In this document: positions 18,101 to 29,100 of the stretch, one piece after another
Layout: each line of letters starts with the position of its first letter
Position numbering within the stretch: the stretch's first letter is position 1
Source: Chondrosia reniformis
Taxonomy: Eukaryota > Porifera > Demospongiae > Chondrillida > Chondrillidae
Direction: 5' to 3'
NCBI GenBank assembly: GCA_947172415.1
Contig: OX359190.1
Location: 8,556,001-8,620,000, forward strand
Length of the DNA: 64,000 nucleotides
Notes under the pieces: model-generated
The model's database searches: none
Told to the model about the DNA's origin: nothing
The model's input: the letters and a program-made list of their open reading frames with translations, nothing else
Position numbers and translations under genes: made by a program

Positions 18101-21100
18101 AAAATCTTCATTCTGAATCTACAATTTCATATTTAAATCTGTAATTAGGACGTTGGTTGGTAAACAATGAGAAAGAACACTTCAAAGCCTTGGTTGCCAT
18201 GTGTGTCCATACGCTAAACAGTGTTATTAAGGAGTTGTACAATCTTAAAAAGGTAGCATATGAATTCTATGTATTGTGTAATGTGTTCGTTTATTGGAAA
18301 ATTTAAATATAGTAAATACTGTAACTGTATGATTTTGTTTGGGACTAAAATTTTATGGTTGATTTTTTTTTCGAGATTCATTCCTTCCAGCCTTACTGCT
18401 GCAGTCAGCCAGGTTCCATTGTATACTAATCTATACTAAGAGCATGAGGCTTCACTGCATTCTCTCACACACACATTTCCTGTTTTTGTTCATTTCTTGT
18501 TTTGCTTTGATCTGCTCAACCTAGAAAAATGTAAAAGTTGAGAAATGGAGAATTGACCCAAAGTCAGCTAGATTTGATGTCCTCTACAGTGCCTTGACAA
18601 ACATACTTCTCTTAACAGACAAACTGAAGGAGGTTAGTAAAACTTTATGAATACTTATACTGAAATTGGAGTAGTTCTCAAAATAGGTGTAACATCCAAC
18701 TATTCGTACGTATGTTTGTATATACTTGATACTATATGTACAGTATGCTGACAGAATATACGTACGTACGTACGTAGTTAATATTTGAACAATTAAAATA
18801 TAAGATTACGTATTTATATGGAATGATGTGGATTTAGTAACTGGAAGTATGACATTAGTAACAGTTAGATATATGTGTAGTGGCAGCCTTATCGTAGAAA
18901 ATTTAGGAACCTCTGATCTAACTTCAAATTTACACTACGTATATTTCTAATATACGTAGGGCCTCATTGCTATGTACGTATATACGTACGTAGATAAACT
19001 TTATAACATTTTTTGAGCTGGTTTTAAAGTAATAGTAGAAAAACTGTCACTCTAGCTAGTAAGGAAACATTAATACTTTTTCTTTTAAAATTACATGATG
19101 TAATTAAATGGTTGTGGTTTACAATTGTAGTTTATCTGTATGCATACATACCTCTTGTTGCTATACAGTGGAATACTGATGAAGCGGGTAGTGACAGGGT
19201 AATCTCCTACCGTTCCTTCTATCTGTCAAGCATCCAGGACAGGGTCAACTTCATTGAGGATTATATTATATGGAAGAACAAAGAGGTAACTTGTACATAC
19301 GTACATATCCAATTAGATTTACCAGCAAAGTAGCTTTAAATAATCACTTTTGTTGGATTGATCCATCGAAATTTAAACTTTCAGACTTCTACAAGTTAAC
19401 TGCTAGTATATATATATGTCTTAACTGATGTCTTCTAACATGCTATCATAAGCAGCCAAGCAGATCCACTTTTTAACACTTTTTAATCTGCCAAAATTGA
19501 AATGCGTATGCATGAATGCATGAAACTGGTTGTCAGAGTTCTCTTACTCTCACTACCGAATCCGAATGTGGAGGATTCAGTGAGATGCAAGAGCACAAAT
19601 AGCTGCATATGGTGTTTCCATCTAGTGAAGTAATTGAATATTTAAAAGTACTGTCTCTTCTCCTCTTCTCCATTTTGTTTAGGCTGGCAAGCTAACCTAC
19701 TGTCATCACCCTCACACACTTGACGCTGCCTGCAAGGCTACTCTGATGGAGGTGGAGTCTGTCATTACCATGGAGGTAACCCCACCCCTAGCCCCACAGG
19801 CATTTTGTTACCATGGAGGTAACCCCACCCCTAGCCCCACAGGCATTTTGTTACCATGGAGGTAACCCCACCCCTAGCCCCACATGCATTTTGTTACCAT
19901 GGAGGTAACCCCACCCCTAGCCCCTCATGCATTTTGTTACCATAGAGGTAACCCCACCCCTAGCCCCACAGGCATTTTGTTACCATGGAGGTAACCCCAC
20001 CCCTAGCCCCACAGGCATTTTTAAGGCTTCACTTAGTACATACGTAGGTTTCATTGTTAGAGTATCTAAATTTCCTACTGCAGTCACCTATTTATGAGTT
20101 TCTGTACAATTTGTTCTTTAAGACATGTTTTCATCCGGTACATGTGTATTAATTATGATAGCTACACTTCACTACATATTTGTATATCTCTGCTACAATT
20201 AAAATGTCTCCCTTACAATTATTATTGTCCACAGGCTTTCAATCACACAGAACGGATCGGGCCAGGTTTAATTCCGCCCAACATCACACCTGGCCCTTAT
20301 CTCCACATTCACGTTAGTCGGGAGCACATTCTACGTGACTCTATGATAGCCTTGAAGGATCTTCACAGAATTGAGCTCAAAAAACGACTGAGAGTTAGCT
20401 TTATTGGAGAGGAAGGAGATGACGAGGGAGGGTTGAGAAAGGTAAACCAAATGCATTAGCTGACTGTATATCATGATAATTTAGTAAAGTACTCTTGGAC
20501 CAATTGATCACTTGTGAGTTTGAGAGGTTAACTGATGTAATTTTGATATATTGTAACTTTTTATGTTGGTTGTTATGTAGATTGGCTTAAAGTAAACCAA
20601 ATGCATTAGCTGACTGTATCTACTAGATTGGGCACTAATATTAACAGGAATGTCTATGCTTATGTGATCATAATCTATTTGAGTACTTTCTTTGTCTCTA
20701 GGAATTCTTTATGCTGGTGATTCAAGAACTGATGAATCCTCAGTACGGTCTTTTTGTTGAAGATGAAGAATCACACATGATTTGGTTCAGTGACAGTCTG
20801 GCTCACCTCAACTCAAAAGACGACAATATGAACTACTTCCTGGCAGGCCTCATCTGCGGCCTTGCAATCTATAATTATGTTGCTATAGACCTGCCCTTTC
20901 CCTCTGCTCTCTATAAGATGTTGATAGGAAGGTACATACGTAGGTATAGGTAATCACCTGTTTGGTGTAAAGTATGTGATTTCATGCTAATTGTTTATAG
21001 TAGAGTTTTGTTCTTTTGATTGCTAATTAACATATTTGTTGAAATCAAACTCATATGAGTCTGGAATTCCCAGACATCTCCGATCTGGTTTCCTCTATGT

Positions 21101-23636
21101 AGGGCCTATCTTCTACTATGTAGGACATTATACCAGCTACCACGTAATATAGCATTGCACTGCACTATGCTTCTTAGTGAAACAATTACGTATTTGGTTG
21201 GTAGGGATTTCTTCTAACTGCACCAAACTTATCTTTGAGGTAGTTCATCTTTAGTCTTTTGAGCAGCTAGAAATGCAGTCATTGAAGAAGACCCCCAGGG
21301 TCGAAATGTCTCATTCTGCAGAAAACAAGCTACGTATGTCTCTAGATGCTCAAAAGACCAAAGATGAACCATCTAAAAGAGAAACAAATCTAGTGTGATT
21401 AATAATCGATCAGCCATAAGTACGTATGTATATGCAGCCTTCAAATGATCTGTGACTTTAATGCTGTTCACCTCAGGCACATGGTCTATCAAGACTTGGC
21501 AGAGCTGAAGCCTTCGCTTGCTAGTGGCTTTCAGGCAGTACTAGACTATAATGGAGATGATATTCAGAGAGACTTAGATCTTACCTTTGAAATTTGCAAA
21601 CATGCTTTCGGACAAAGTGTCAAGCATTGCTTAGTTCCCAATGGAGACAAAATTCCTGTTACTATGGAAAACAGGTGAGAATTGTCTGAACTACAACTAT
21701 AATTGCTTCCTGAAAGCCATCATAAAGAAGTAATTACAATACAGCTCTTTTACCACTTTTGTCTCCTCTAATTAATGATTACGTATTTAACAGATTCTCT
21801 CTACAAAAATATCGCAAGGAGGACTGAATACAGTATGGAAACAACTTTAGGGGGCAACCCAGTTTAATGGCTTGCTTGCTATTAAAAATTGGCAATTTGA
21901 TCTTCTTTAAGTTGGGTAGGCAAAATATTTTCAAGGTGGGGGGAGGGGGGGATGCCCACAACTCCATAAAATATACCCTGTTTAATAATGTTTAATTTAG
22001 ACAGAACAATTATACATTTTATGTGTAGTACGTGTATTTTTAGTGCTTTATATCAACTTCAAATCAGATTGTAAATTGCTGTATGTTAATACCTGTGAAT
22101 TCCACCTGACACTAAGAGCAGTGTACAGTAGATGTGCATGTAGAGTATCGATCATGAGACTCTTTCTTCTCCTGTTATGCATAGGGGAGACTATGTTTCC
22201 GCTTATCTGAAGTACACTCTGTACGATTGTGTGGAGGCCTCTTTTGAGTCTTTTAAAGATGGATTTCTTAAGGTGTACGACAGTCACCTTCTGACACTCT
22301 GCCACCACGAGGAACTCAAGGCAATGGTTATCGGAGAGAGATTTATAGATTTTAAAGCCTTAGAAGAGGTAGGTATCAACGAACCATAAATGATATACTG
22401 TAAATCCCTTATTAGCGTGCTTTTAAATTTAGCTATATTAGCAATTTGACATTTACTGCTAAAATTATATTTCACTAAATATAGTACATTACTACAAAAT
22501 AGAGTACTACTGTAATTATTTATTACTGTAATTAACTAACAAAACTTCCATGCATTTTATAAGTCGCTAATATTAAATTCCACTATGTAGGGGTAAAATC
22601 CAGTTTCACTAACTTTTGGTTCCGCTTAAATAAAGGGATTTACAGTATGTAGCCACAGTTGACCCACACTTATATAACTGCAAAGTATATGTAGCCATGT
22701 ATGGCTGAATAATGCAATCTCTGAATTCATGAAACTAAATGGAAAAATAGGATTAATAATACTCAAGGTGTTGGTTTTAGACTCTTAGAAGTGATAGGTA
22801 TTAATGTACCATAAAAAATCTAGCCACAAATGATCCTCTCTTAATCAAACAACTTTCTACAGTATGGCTGTGACAGTTGTATCATAAGGACAGCTACTGA
22901 CAGCTTCATCTGGTAACCAGAGTGTGTCTTTGTTGTGGTTTAATGATTTCTGCATGTATCTAGGCATTTACAGCTCTTTGAACATTTTACATAGTTCCTC
23001 CTGACTTACGTAGATAACAGAATATCGCAATGGATACAGCAAATATCATCCTGTTATTGAAGCATTTTGGAAAACATTGCATGAATTTCCACAAGAAGCG
23101 AAAAGAAAATTTCTTGGTACTGTTTTAATATATACATAAATTGTATGATATTATTGTATTTACATATAAATATAATCATTCGTATATCGGTATACATCAA
23201 GTATACATCTTTACATCTCCATTTCCTTGATTTTTCACTGACACAGCTTTCCTAACAGGAAGTGACAGAATATCAATTGGAGGGATGAAGTACTTGAATG
23301 TAAGTGGGGACTACCTCAGTTAGTTTCTTAGAATGCAGTACGCTTCTTCTATAATTTATGTACGTATATTAGGTTGTTATTCAAAGAACACATGGTGGTG
23401 AAGGCTGTCAGAACCTGCCTGTTGCTCACACATGTTTTATCGTGCTGGATCTACCTCCTTATCCCAATGGAATCATGATGAAAGAGGTAATGAATCACAT
23501 TTTGATTTTTGATTAATTATTATTAATCTCTATCAGGGTGTGCTGGTTACTGGTTGTATTATCAATTAATCTTTTCTGTTTTTTATAGAAATTACTGCAA
23601 GCAATTTATTTTACTCAAGGCTTTGGACTTCTTTAG
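12110..23636 (+). CDS. HERC4: HERC3/4-type E3 ubiquitin ligase (RCC1-like domain + HECT), 24 coding exons
   Basis: HECT ligases take ubiquitin from an E2 onto a catalytic cysteine and pass it to substrates. Exons: 12110-12195, 12463-12590, 13576-13741, 14313-14395, 14747-14936, 15279-15405, 15640-15770, 16266-16491, 16978-17105, 17225-17281, 17375-17483, 17876-18074, 18149-18252, 18525-18632, 19169-19285, 19683-19775, 20235-20441, 20702-20931, 21477-21674, 22185-22368, 23014-23116, 23247-23299, 23373-23486, 23589-23636. Phases close; 3189 nt, 1062 aa (vertebrate HERC4 is about 1057). Residues 1 to ~379 are RCC1-type blades (MLCWGSN start, LYGWGRNDHGQLG, LYAWGLNSSGQLGLG, GGVFTCGEGSKGQLGHG, VCSFGSATQGQLGG). 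The first blade lacks the GQLG motif. A helical middle follows, then HECT from ~720: FIGEEGDDEGGLRKEFF, MIWFS, GLICGLAIYN, TGSDRI. The catalytic cysteine is Cys1030 in LPVAHTCF, 32 residues from the end as in HERC4, and the -4 Phe is kept (GFGLL). Assignment to HERC4 rather than HERC3 is by length and overall similarity. Confidence 0.95.
12619..13575 (+). repeat. 31/35-bp minisatellite carrying the HERC intron 2 splice acceptor
   Basis: About 30 units filling intron 2. Each reads CTCCTATCTCTTGTTCTACC ATACAG then TCATG (31 bp, or 35 bp with an extra GCAGT). Each unit is a pyrimidine tract plus CAG, the form of a 3' splice site. The true acceptor of exon 3 (ending at 13575, ...TACCATGCAG) is the last unit with one base changed. 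Three long plus-strand open frames across the array are artefacts. Confidence 0.95.
14466..14740 (+). repeat. C/T-rich tract before HERC exon 5
   Basis: About 275 bp of CCTCCCTCCTCCCCC-type sequence, almost pure pyrimidine on the transcribed-sense strand, ending just before the acceptor of exon 5 (14746). It looks like an overgrown polypyrimidine tract. Open frames in it are low-complexity artefacts. Confidence 0.85.
15087..15245. mobile_element. Putative pogo-like MITE in HERC intron 5
   Basis: The left end TAATCCCGTTATAGTGAAG and the reverse complement of the right end (CAGTAGAATCTCATTACAAC) are imperfect inverted ends similar to the element at 61452-61879. About 160 bp, no coding capacity. 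Confidence 0.45.
15808..15882 (+). mobile_element. Fragment related to the foldback element of JNK intron 6
   Basis: TAGAAGTAGGGATGCATATG, then CAACAGTGACTAGCACAT and AAGTAATGAAACAAGACAGT, parallels one palindrome arm (4050-4110) with substitutions. A solo diverged half-arm in HERC intron 7. Confidence 0.6.
15970..16186 (+). repeat. R1 dispersed repeat, copy 4
   Basis: Forward copy in HERC intron 7, from GAGCCAAGGACTCACTACAG to ATAACATGTAAGAAA, with internal deletions relative to 51062-51312. Confidence 0.75.
16725..16822 (+). mobile_element. R3 element copy (partial)
   Basis: GATGGTTCATCTTTTCATAA starts it, and the internal CGTTTCGACCCTGGGGGTCT is shared with 21237-21375. The far terminal repeat is missing or diverged. 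In HERC intron 8. Confidence 0.55.
19765..20020 (+). repeat. 43-bp minisatellite carrying the HERC exon 16 donor
   Basis: Six near-identical 43-bp units starting at 19765, 19808, 19851, 19894, 19937 and 19980. The first unit contains the last 11 nt of exon 16 (TTACCATGGAG) and its donor GTAACC. Every later unit repeats that donor and also holds CCCCTAGCCCCACAG, an acceptor-like string, so each unit could define a 19-nt pseudo-exon. Confidence 0.95.
20442..20619 (+). repeat. Duplicated intron 17 start
   Basis: The first 27 nt of intron 17 (GTAAACCAAATGCATTAGCT then GACTGTAT) recur at 20592-20619 without the exon sequence before them. A short direct duplication of a donor region. Confidence 0.7.
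21237..21375. mobile_element. R3 TIR element (MITE-like)
   Basis: Left end GTAGTTCATCTTTAGTCTTT and the right end, which reverse-complements to GATGGTTCATCTTTGGTCTT, form ~30-bp inverted repeats around a core containing GACCCCCAGGGTCGAAATG. About 140 bp, no ORF. In HERC intron 18. Confidence 0.75.
22394..22648. mobile_element. MITE with perfect 16-bp terminal inverted repeats
   Basis: ATACTGTAAATCCCTT at 22394-22409 is the exact reverse complement of 22633-22648. The AT-rich interior has no ORF. In HERC intron 20. Confidence 0.8.
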
Positions 23637-23809
23637 AATGAAGGACCTTCAAATTGTTGAAATGATTGTTAATGAAATATATTACCACTATTTTTAGTAT
23701 GCATACCTACGTATGCCTTTCATAGTATTTTTCCTGATCACACTCATAATTTTTCTATTGATGGGCTTGTTCATTAATTGTAATGATTTCGAATATATAC
23801 AATTAACTC

Positions 23810-23815
23810 ATTAAA
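23810..23815 (+). terminator. Candidate HERC polyadenylation signal
   Basis: ATTAAA, 174 bp after the HERC stop codon and before the satellite array. A variant of the AATAAA signal. Position-based call. Confidence 0.3.
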
Positions 23816-23999
23816 GTGAGGGTTATATTATACATACATATACGTAGGAACTTCCATAAACACAATGGCCACGTACATAGAATATATAATATTTTGTATA
23901 TATCCATATATACATACATACATGTACATGCAGAAGTACTAAACTTTTTCCAAAGCTCTCACCAGCTATAGCTATACACGTATATTAATATATATTTGC

Positions 24000-24180
24000 C
24001 ATTGGAATACCAGAATTTAATGTACATTTAGGGCTGTAACTCTGTCAAATGGAAAGATATGAGGCTAATACTTGGTGTCCGTATTCACAGACAACTATAA
24101 AGCATATCCAATGAGTTTTTGTAATTTTGAAGTATATATATACATGCGTCAATATTTGCCCTATATATCTCTCACCATAC
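24000..24180 (-). repeat. Inverted satellite monomer at the left edge
   Basis: AATTTAATGTACATTTAGGG, CTGTAACTCTGTCAAATGG and CCAATGAGTTTTTG are reverse complements of the usual monomer. It meets forward monomers at a palindrome TCTCTCACCATACATTAATG (about 24171). The same arrangement recurs at 26470-26650, and a single inverted monomer ends the array at 36785-36915. Confidence 0.85.
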
Positions 24181-25009
24181 ATTAATGTATGGTGAGAGAT
24201 AGGGCAAATTTTAAAATTTCAAAAACTCATGATCATTGGACATGCTCTATAGGTGTCTGTGAATGCTGACACAAAGTGTTAGCTTCATATCTCTCCATTT
24301 GATAGAGTTACAGCCATCAATGTACATTAAATCCTGGTATACAAAGTATGGAGAGATATAGGCAAATTTTTTTTAAGTTTCATCAAAATTTCAAAAACTA
24401 GTTGGACATACTCTATAGGTGCCTGTGAATGCTGACACAAAGTATATTTGCTTCATATCTTTCTGTTTGATAGAGTTACAGCCATCAATGTACAATAATA
24501 TATTCTAGTATACAATACATGCAAAGTTAATGTATGGTGAGAGATAGGGCAAATTTTTAGTTCCATCAAAATTTTAAAAACTCATTGATCATACTTAATA
24601 GATGTCTGTGAATGCTGACACAAAGTGTTAGCTTCATATCTCTCCATTTGATAGAGTTACAGCCATCAATGTACATTAATTCCTGGTATACAAAAGTTAA
24701 TGTATGGTGAGAGATAAGGCAAATTTTAAGTTCCATCAAAATTTCAAAAACTCATTGGACATACTCTATAGGTGCCTGTGAATTCTGATACAAAGTATTT
24801 GCTTCATATCTTTCTGTTTGATAGAGTTACAGCCCTCAATGTACATTAAATTCTGGTATACAAAGTTAATGTATTGTGAGAGATATATGGGGCAAATTTT
24901 TTAAGTTTCATCAAAATTTCAAAAACTCATTGGACATACTCTATAGGTGCCTGTGAATGTTGACACAAAGTCACAACTTCATATCTTTCCATTTGATAGA
25001 GTTACAGAA

Positions 25010-26150
25010 CTCTAGTTAATGTACTGTATTGTTAGTGAAAATTGCGTAATACCATATATGGCCGACCGTTAGAAGGTGATGTAAAGACAACATTCGATAC
25101 TATATCCGAAAATCTAGAATACTTTCTAAATTTTATTATACACTGGGATATGCACTGTGTAGTAATTGATTGTTATTGAAGCACTATCTATCCATATTTA
25201 ATATATGGATCCGGTTAAAGTGAAATTTCGTCAATCGACAGCCAACGAAACTCCAAAGAAAAAAAGTTGGACCATACCGAACGCTACCATCCACGACGCT
25301 CAGAGGCCGGGATCGGTGGTAACGCTCTGCCGAGTTGAGCTTTGGGTGTCACTTGCGTGAGAAGAACCAGTTCTTCTCGATATGGCCGACTCATATGAAT
25401 CCTAAGATATCAGATGCCAATCCCACATTACGTGGAACCCCCCCGAAATCCGGATTATTGGTGAGCACGTCTCTATGGCACCAACCGATTAGGAGACAGC
25501 TTCAGAGTCTAAGCGCTACCAACCTCTATGGGAACCGCAACCACCATAGAGATGTGTCCAGGTAGGCCTACTATATAAGGTTTTTCGCTTCTATTTATAT
25601 GAAGTTTTGTCCAAAGAAAACGGTTGTGGTTGGGGCTTTTTTTATATATTTCTCGTTATTTCCAGATCAGTGAATTGTTCCAAGCAAGTTTAAAGACATA
25701 GTCAGTATTAGTGGTTCATCTGAAAACTGGGAAAAGCGGAAAAATTCCTGTAAGTGTCTTGATGGGCCGAGGAGAACGACTTTTCTGATCCCAATTATTT
25801 TCGAGAAATCGTCAATTTATTCCACTCTAATTCTAGACCAGTGAATCGTTCCGAGCAATTTTACACACATACGCAGTATTTCCAACACATCTCAAAACTG
25901 TGGCAAATGGATAAAAGCCTGTATGTGTCTTAGTGGAGGAAGGAGAGCGACTTTTCACGATACGGCAAACTAGAGATAGTGCGAGGTCCGATATTTATCG
26001 CTAGTACGATATTAATGTCTATGATCGATATTTCAACTTGGCCGGCTGTATTAATTCTAAGTCTAATTCCTAATTCAAGAGAGAATCATGTATTGATAAA
26101 ATATAGCTAAATAATGGTTTAAAAGCAAATGTAGCTCCAAAAAATACAAA
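25010..26150 (+). repeat. Non-satellite block, copy 1, with two short ORFs
   Basis: A 1.1 kb segment of higher complexity and CpG content inside the satellite. It holds a 51-codon ATG ORF at 25205-25360 (MDPVKVKFRQ..., lysine-rich KKK at 18-20) and an overlapping open frame at 25335-25565 without an ATG. The second frame reaches a donor-like CCAG|GTAGGC (25561/25562), and an acceptor-like TTATTTCCAG ends near 25667. This suggests a captured gene or transposon fragment with remnants of exon structure. No family recognised. Confidence 0.7.
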
Positions 26151-29100
26151 TGTACGGTGAGTGAGATAGGGCACATTTTAAGTTCCATCAAAATTTCAAA
26201 AATCCATTAGACATGCTCTATAGATGTCTGTGAATGCTGACACAAAGTGTTAGCTTCATATCTCTCGATTTGATAGAGTTACAGCCATCAATGTACATTA
26301 AAATCTGGTATACAAGGTTAATGTATGGTGAGAGATAGGCAAAATTTAAAATTTCAAAAACCCCTTAAACATACTCTATAGATGTCTGTGAATGCTGACA
26401 AAAGGTTTAGCTTCATATCTTTACTTTTGATAGAGTTACGGCCCTCAAATTCTGGTATACAAAGTTAAGTTGGTATACCATAATTTAATGTACATTTAGG
26501 GCTGTAACTCTGTCAAATGGAATATGAAGCTAATACTTGGTGTCAGCATTTACAGACAACTATAAAGTATGTCCAATGAGTTTTTGTAATTTTGAAGTAT
26601 ATATATACGTGCGTCAATATTTGCCCTATATATCTCTCACCATACATTAATGTATGGTGAGAGATAGGGCAAATTTTAAAATTTCAAAAACTCATGATCA
26701 TTGGACATGCTCTATAAATGGCTGTGAATGCTGACACAAAGTGTTAGCTTCATATCTCTCCATTTGATAGAGTTACAGCCATCAATGTACATTAAATCCT
26801 GGTACAAAGTATGGTGAGAGATAGGGCAAATTTTAAGTTCCATCATAATTTCAAAAACTAGTTGGACATACTCTATAGGTGCCTGTGAATTCTGATACAA
26901 AGTATGAGCTTCATATCTCTCCATTTGATAGAGTTACAGCCCTCAATGTACAATAATATATTCTAGTATACATACAAAGTTAATGTATGGCTAGAGATAG
27001 GGCAAATTTTTAGTTCCATCAAAATTTTAAAAACTCATTGATCATGCTTAATGGATGTCTGTGAATGCTGACACAAAGTGCAATATATCTCCCCTTTTGA
27101 TAGAGTTACAGCCATCAATGTACATTAAATCCTGGTATACAAAAGTTAATGTATTGTGAGAGATAGGGCAAATTTTAAGTTCCATCAAAATTTCAAAAAC
27201 TCATTGGACATACTCTATAGATGTCTGTGAATTCTGATACAAAGTATGAGCTTCATATCTCTCCATTTGATAGAGTTACAGCCCTCAATGTACAATAATA
27301 TATTCTAGTATACAGTACATACAAAGTTAATGTATTGTGAGAGATAGGGCAAATTTTTAGTTCCATCAAAATTTTAAAAACTCATTGATCATGCTTAATA
27401 GATGTCTGTGAATGCTGACACAAAGTGTTAGCTTTCATATCTCTCCATTTGATAGAGTTACAGCCATCAATGTACATTAAATTCTGGTATACAAAGTTAA
27501 TGTATGGTGAGAGATAAGGCAAATTTTTTAAGTTTCATCAAAATTTCAAAAACTAGTTGGACATACTCTATAGGTGCCTGTGAATGCTGACACAAAGTAT
27601 TTGCTTCATATCTTTCTGTTTTATAGGGTGACAGCCCTCAATGTACATTAAATTCTGGTATATAAAAGTTAATGTATGGTGAGAGATAGGGCAATTTTTT
27701 TTAAGTTTCATCAAAATTTCAAAAACTAGTTGGACATACTCTATATGTGCCTGTGAATGCTGACACAAAGTATTTGCTTCATATCTTTCTGTTTGATAGA
27801 GTTACAGCCCTCAATGTACATTAAATCCTGGTATACAAAGTTAATGTATGGTGAGAGATAAGGCAAATTTTTTAAGTTTCATCAAAATTTTAAAAACTAG
27901 TTGGACATACTCTATAGGTGTCTGTGAATGCTGACACAAAGTATTTGCTTCATATCTTTCTGTTTGATAGAGTTACAGCCATCAATGTACATTAAATCCT
28001 GGTATACAAAAGTTAATGTATGGCGAGAGATAGGGCAAATTTTAAGTTTCATCAAAATTTCAAAAACTCATTGGACATACTCTATAGGTGTCTGTGAATG
28101 CTGACACAAAGTATTTGCTTCATATCTTTCTGTTTGATAGAGTGACAGCCCTCAATGTATATTACATTCTGGTATACAAAGTTAATGTATGGAGAGATAT
28201 ATGGGGCAAATTTTTTAAGTTTCATCAAAATTTCAAAAACTCATTGGACATACTCTATAGGTGCCTGTGAATGCTGACACAAAGTATTTGCTTCATATCT
28301 TTCTGTTTTATAGGGTGACAGCCCTCAATGTACATTAAATTCTGGTATATAAAAGTTAATGTATTGTGAGAGATAGGGCAATTTTTTTTAAGTTTCATCA
28401 AAATTTCAAAAACTAGTTGGACATACTCTATATGTGTCTGTGAATGCTGACACAAAGTATTTGCTTCATATCTTTCTGTTTGATAGAGTTACAGCCCTCA
28501 ATGTACATTAAATCCTGGTATACAAAAGTTAATGTATGGCGAGAGATAGGGCAAATTTTAAGTTTCATCAAAATTTCAAAAACTCATTGGACATACTCTA
28601 TAGGTGTCTGTGAATGCTGACACAAAGTATTTGCTTCATATCTTTCTGTTTGATAGAGTGACAGCCCTCAATGTATATTACATTCTGGTATACAAAGTTA
28701 ATGTATGGAGAGATATATGGGGCAAATGTTTTAAGTTTCATCAAAATTTCAAAAACTCATTGGACATATATACTCTATAGGTGCCTGTGAATGCTGACAC
28801 AAAGTATTTGCTTCATATCTTTCTGTTTGATAGAGTTACAGCCCTCAATGTACATTAAATCCTGGTATACAAAAGTTAATGTATGGTGAGAGATAGGGCC
28901 AATTTTAAGTTCTAGCAAAATTTCAAAAACTCATTGGACATACTCTATAGGTGTCTGTGAATGCTGACACAAAGTATTTGCTTCATATCTCTCCATTTGA
29001 TAGAGTTACAGCCCTCAATGTACAATAATATATTCTAGTATACAGTACATACAAAGTTAATGTATTGTGAGAGATAGGGCAAATTTTTAGTTCCATCAAA

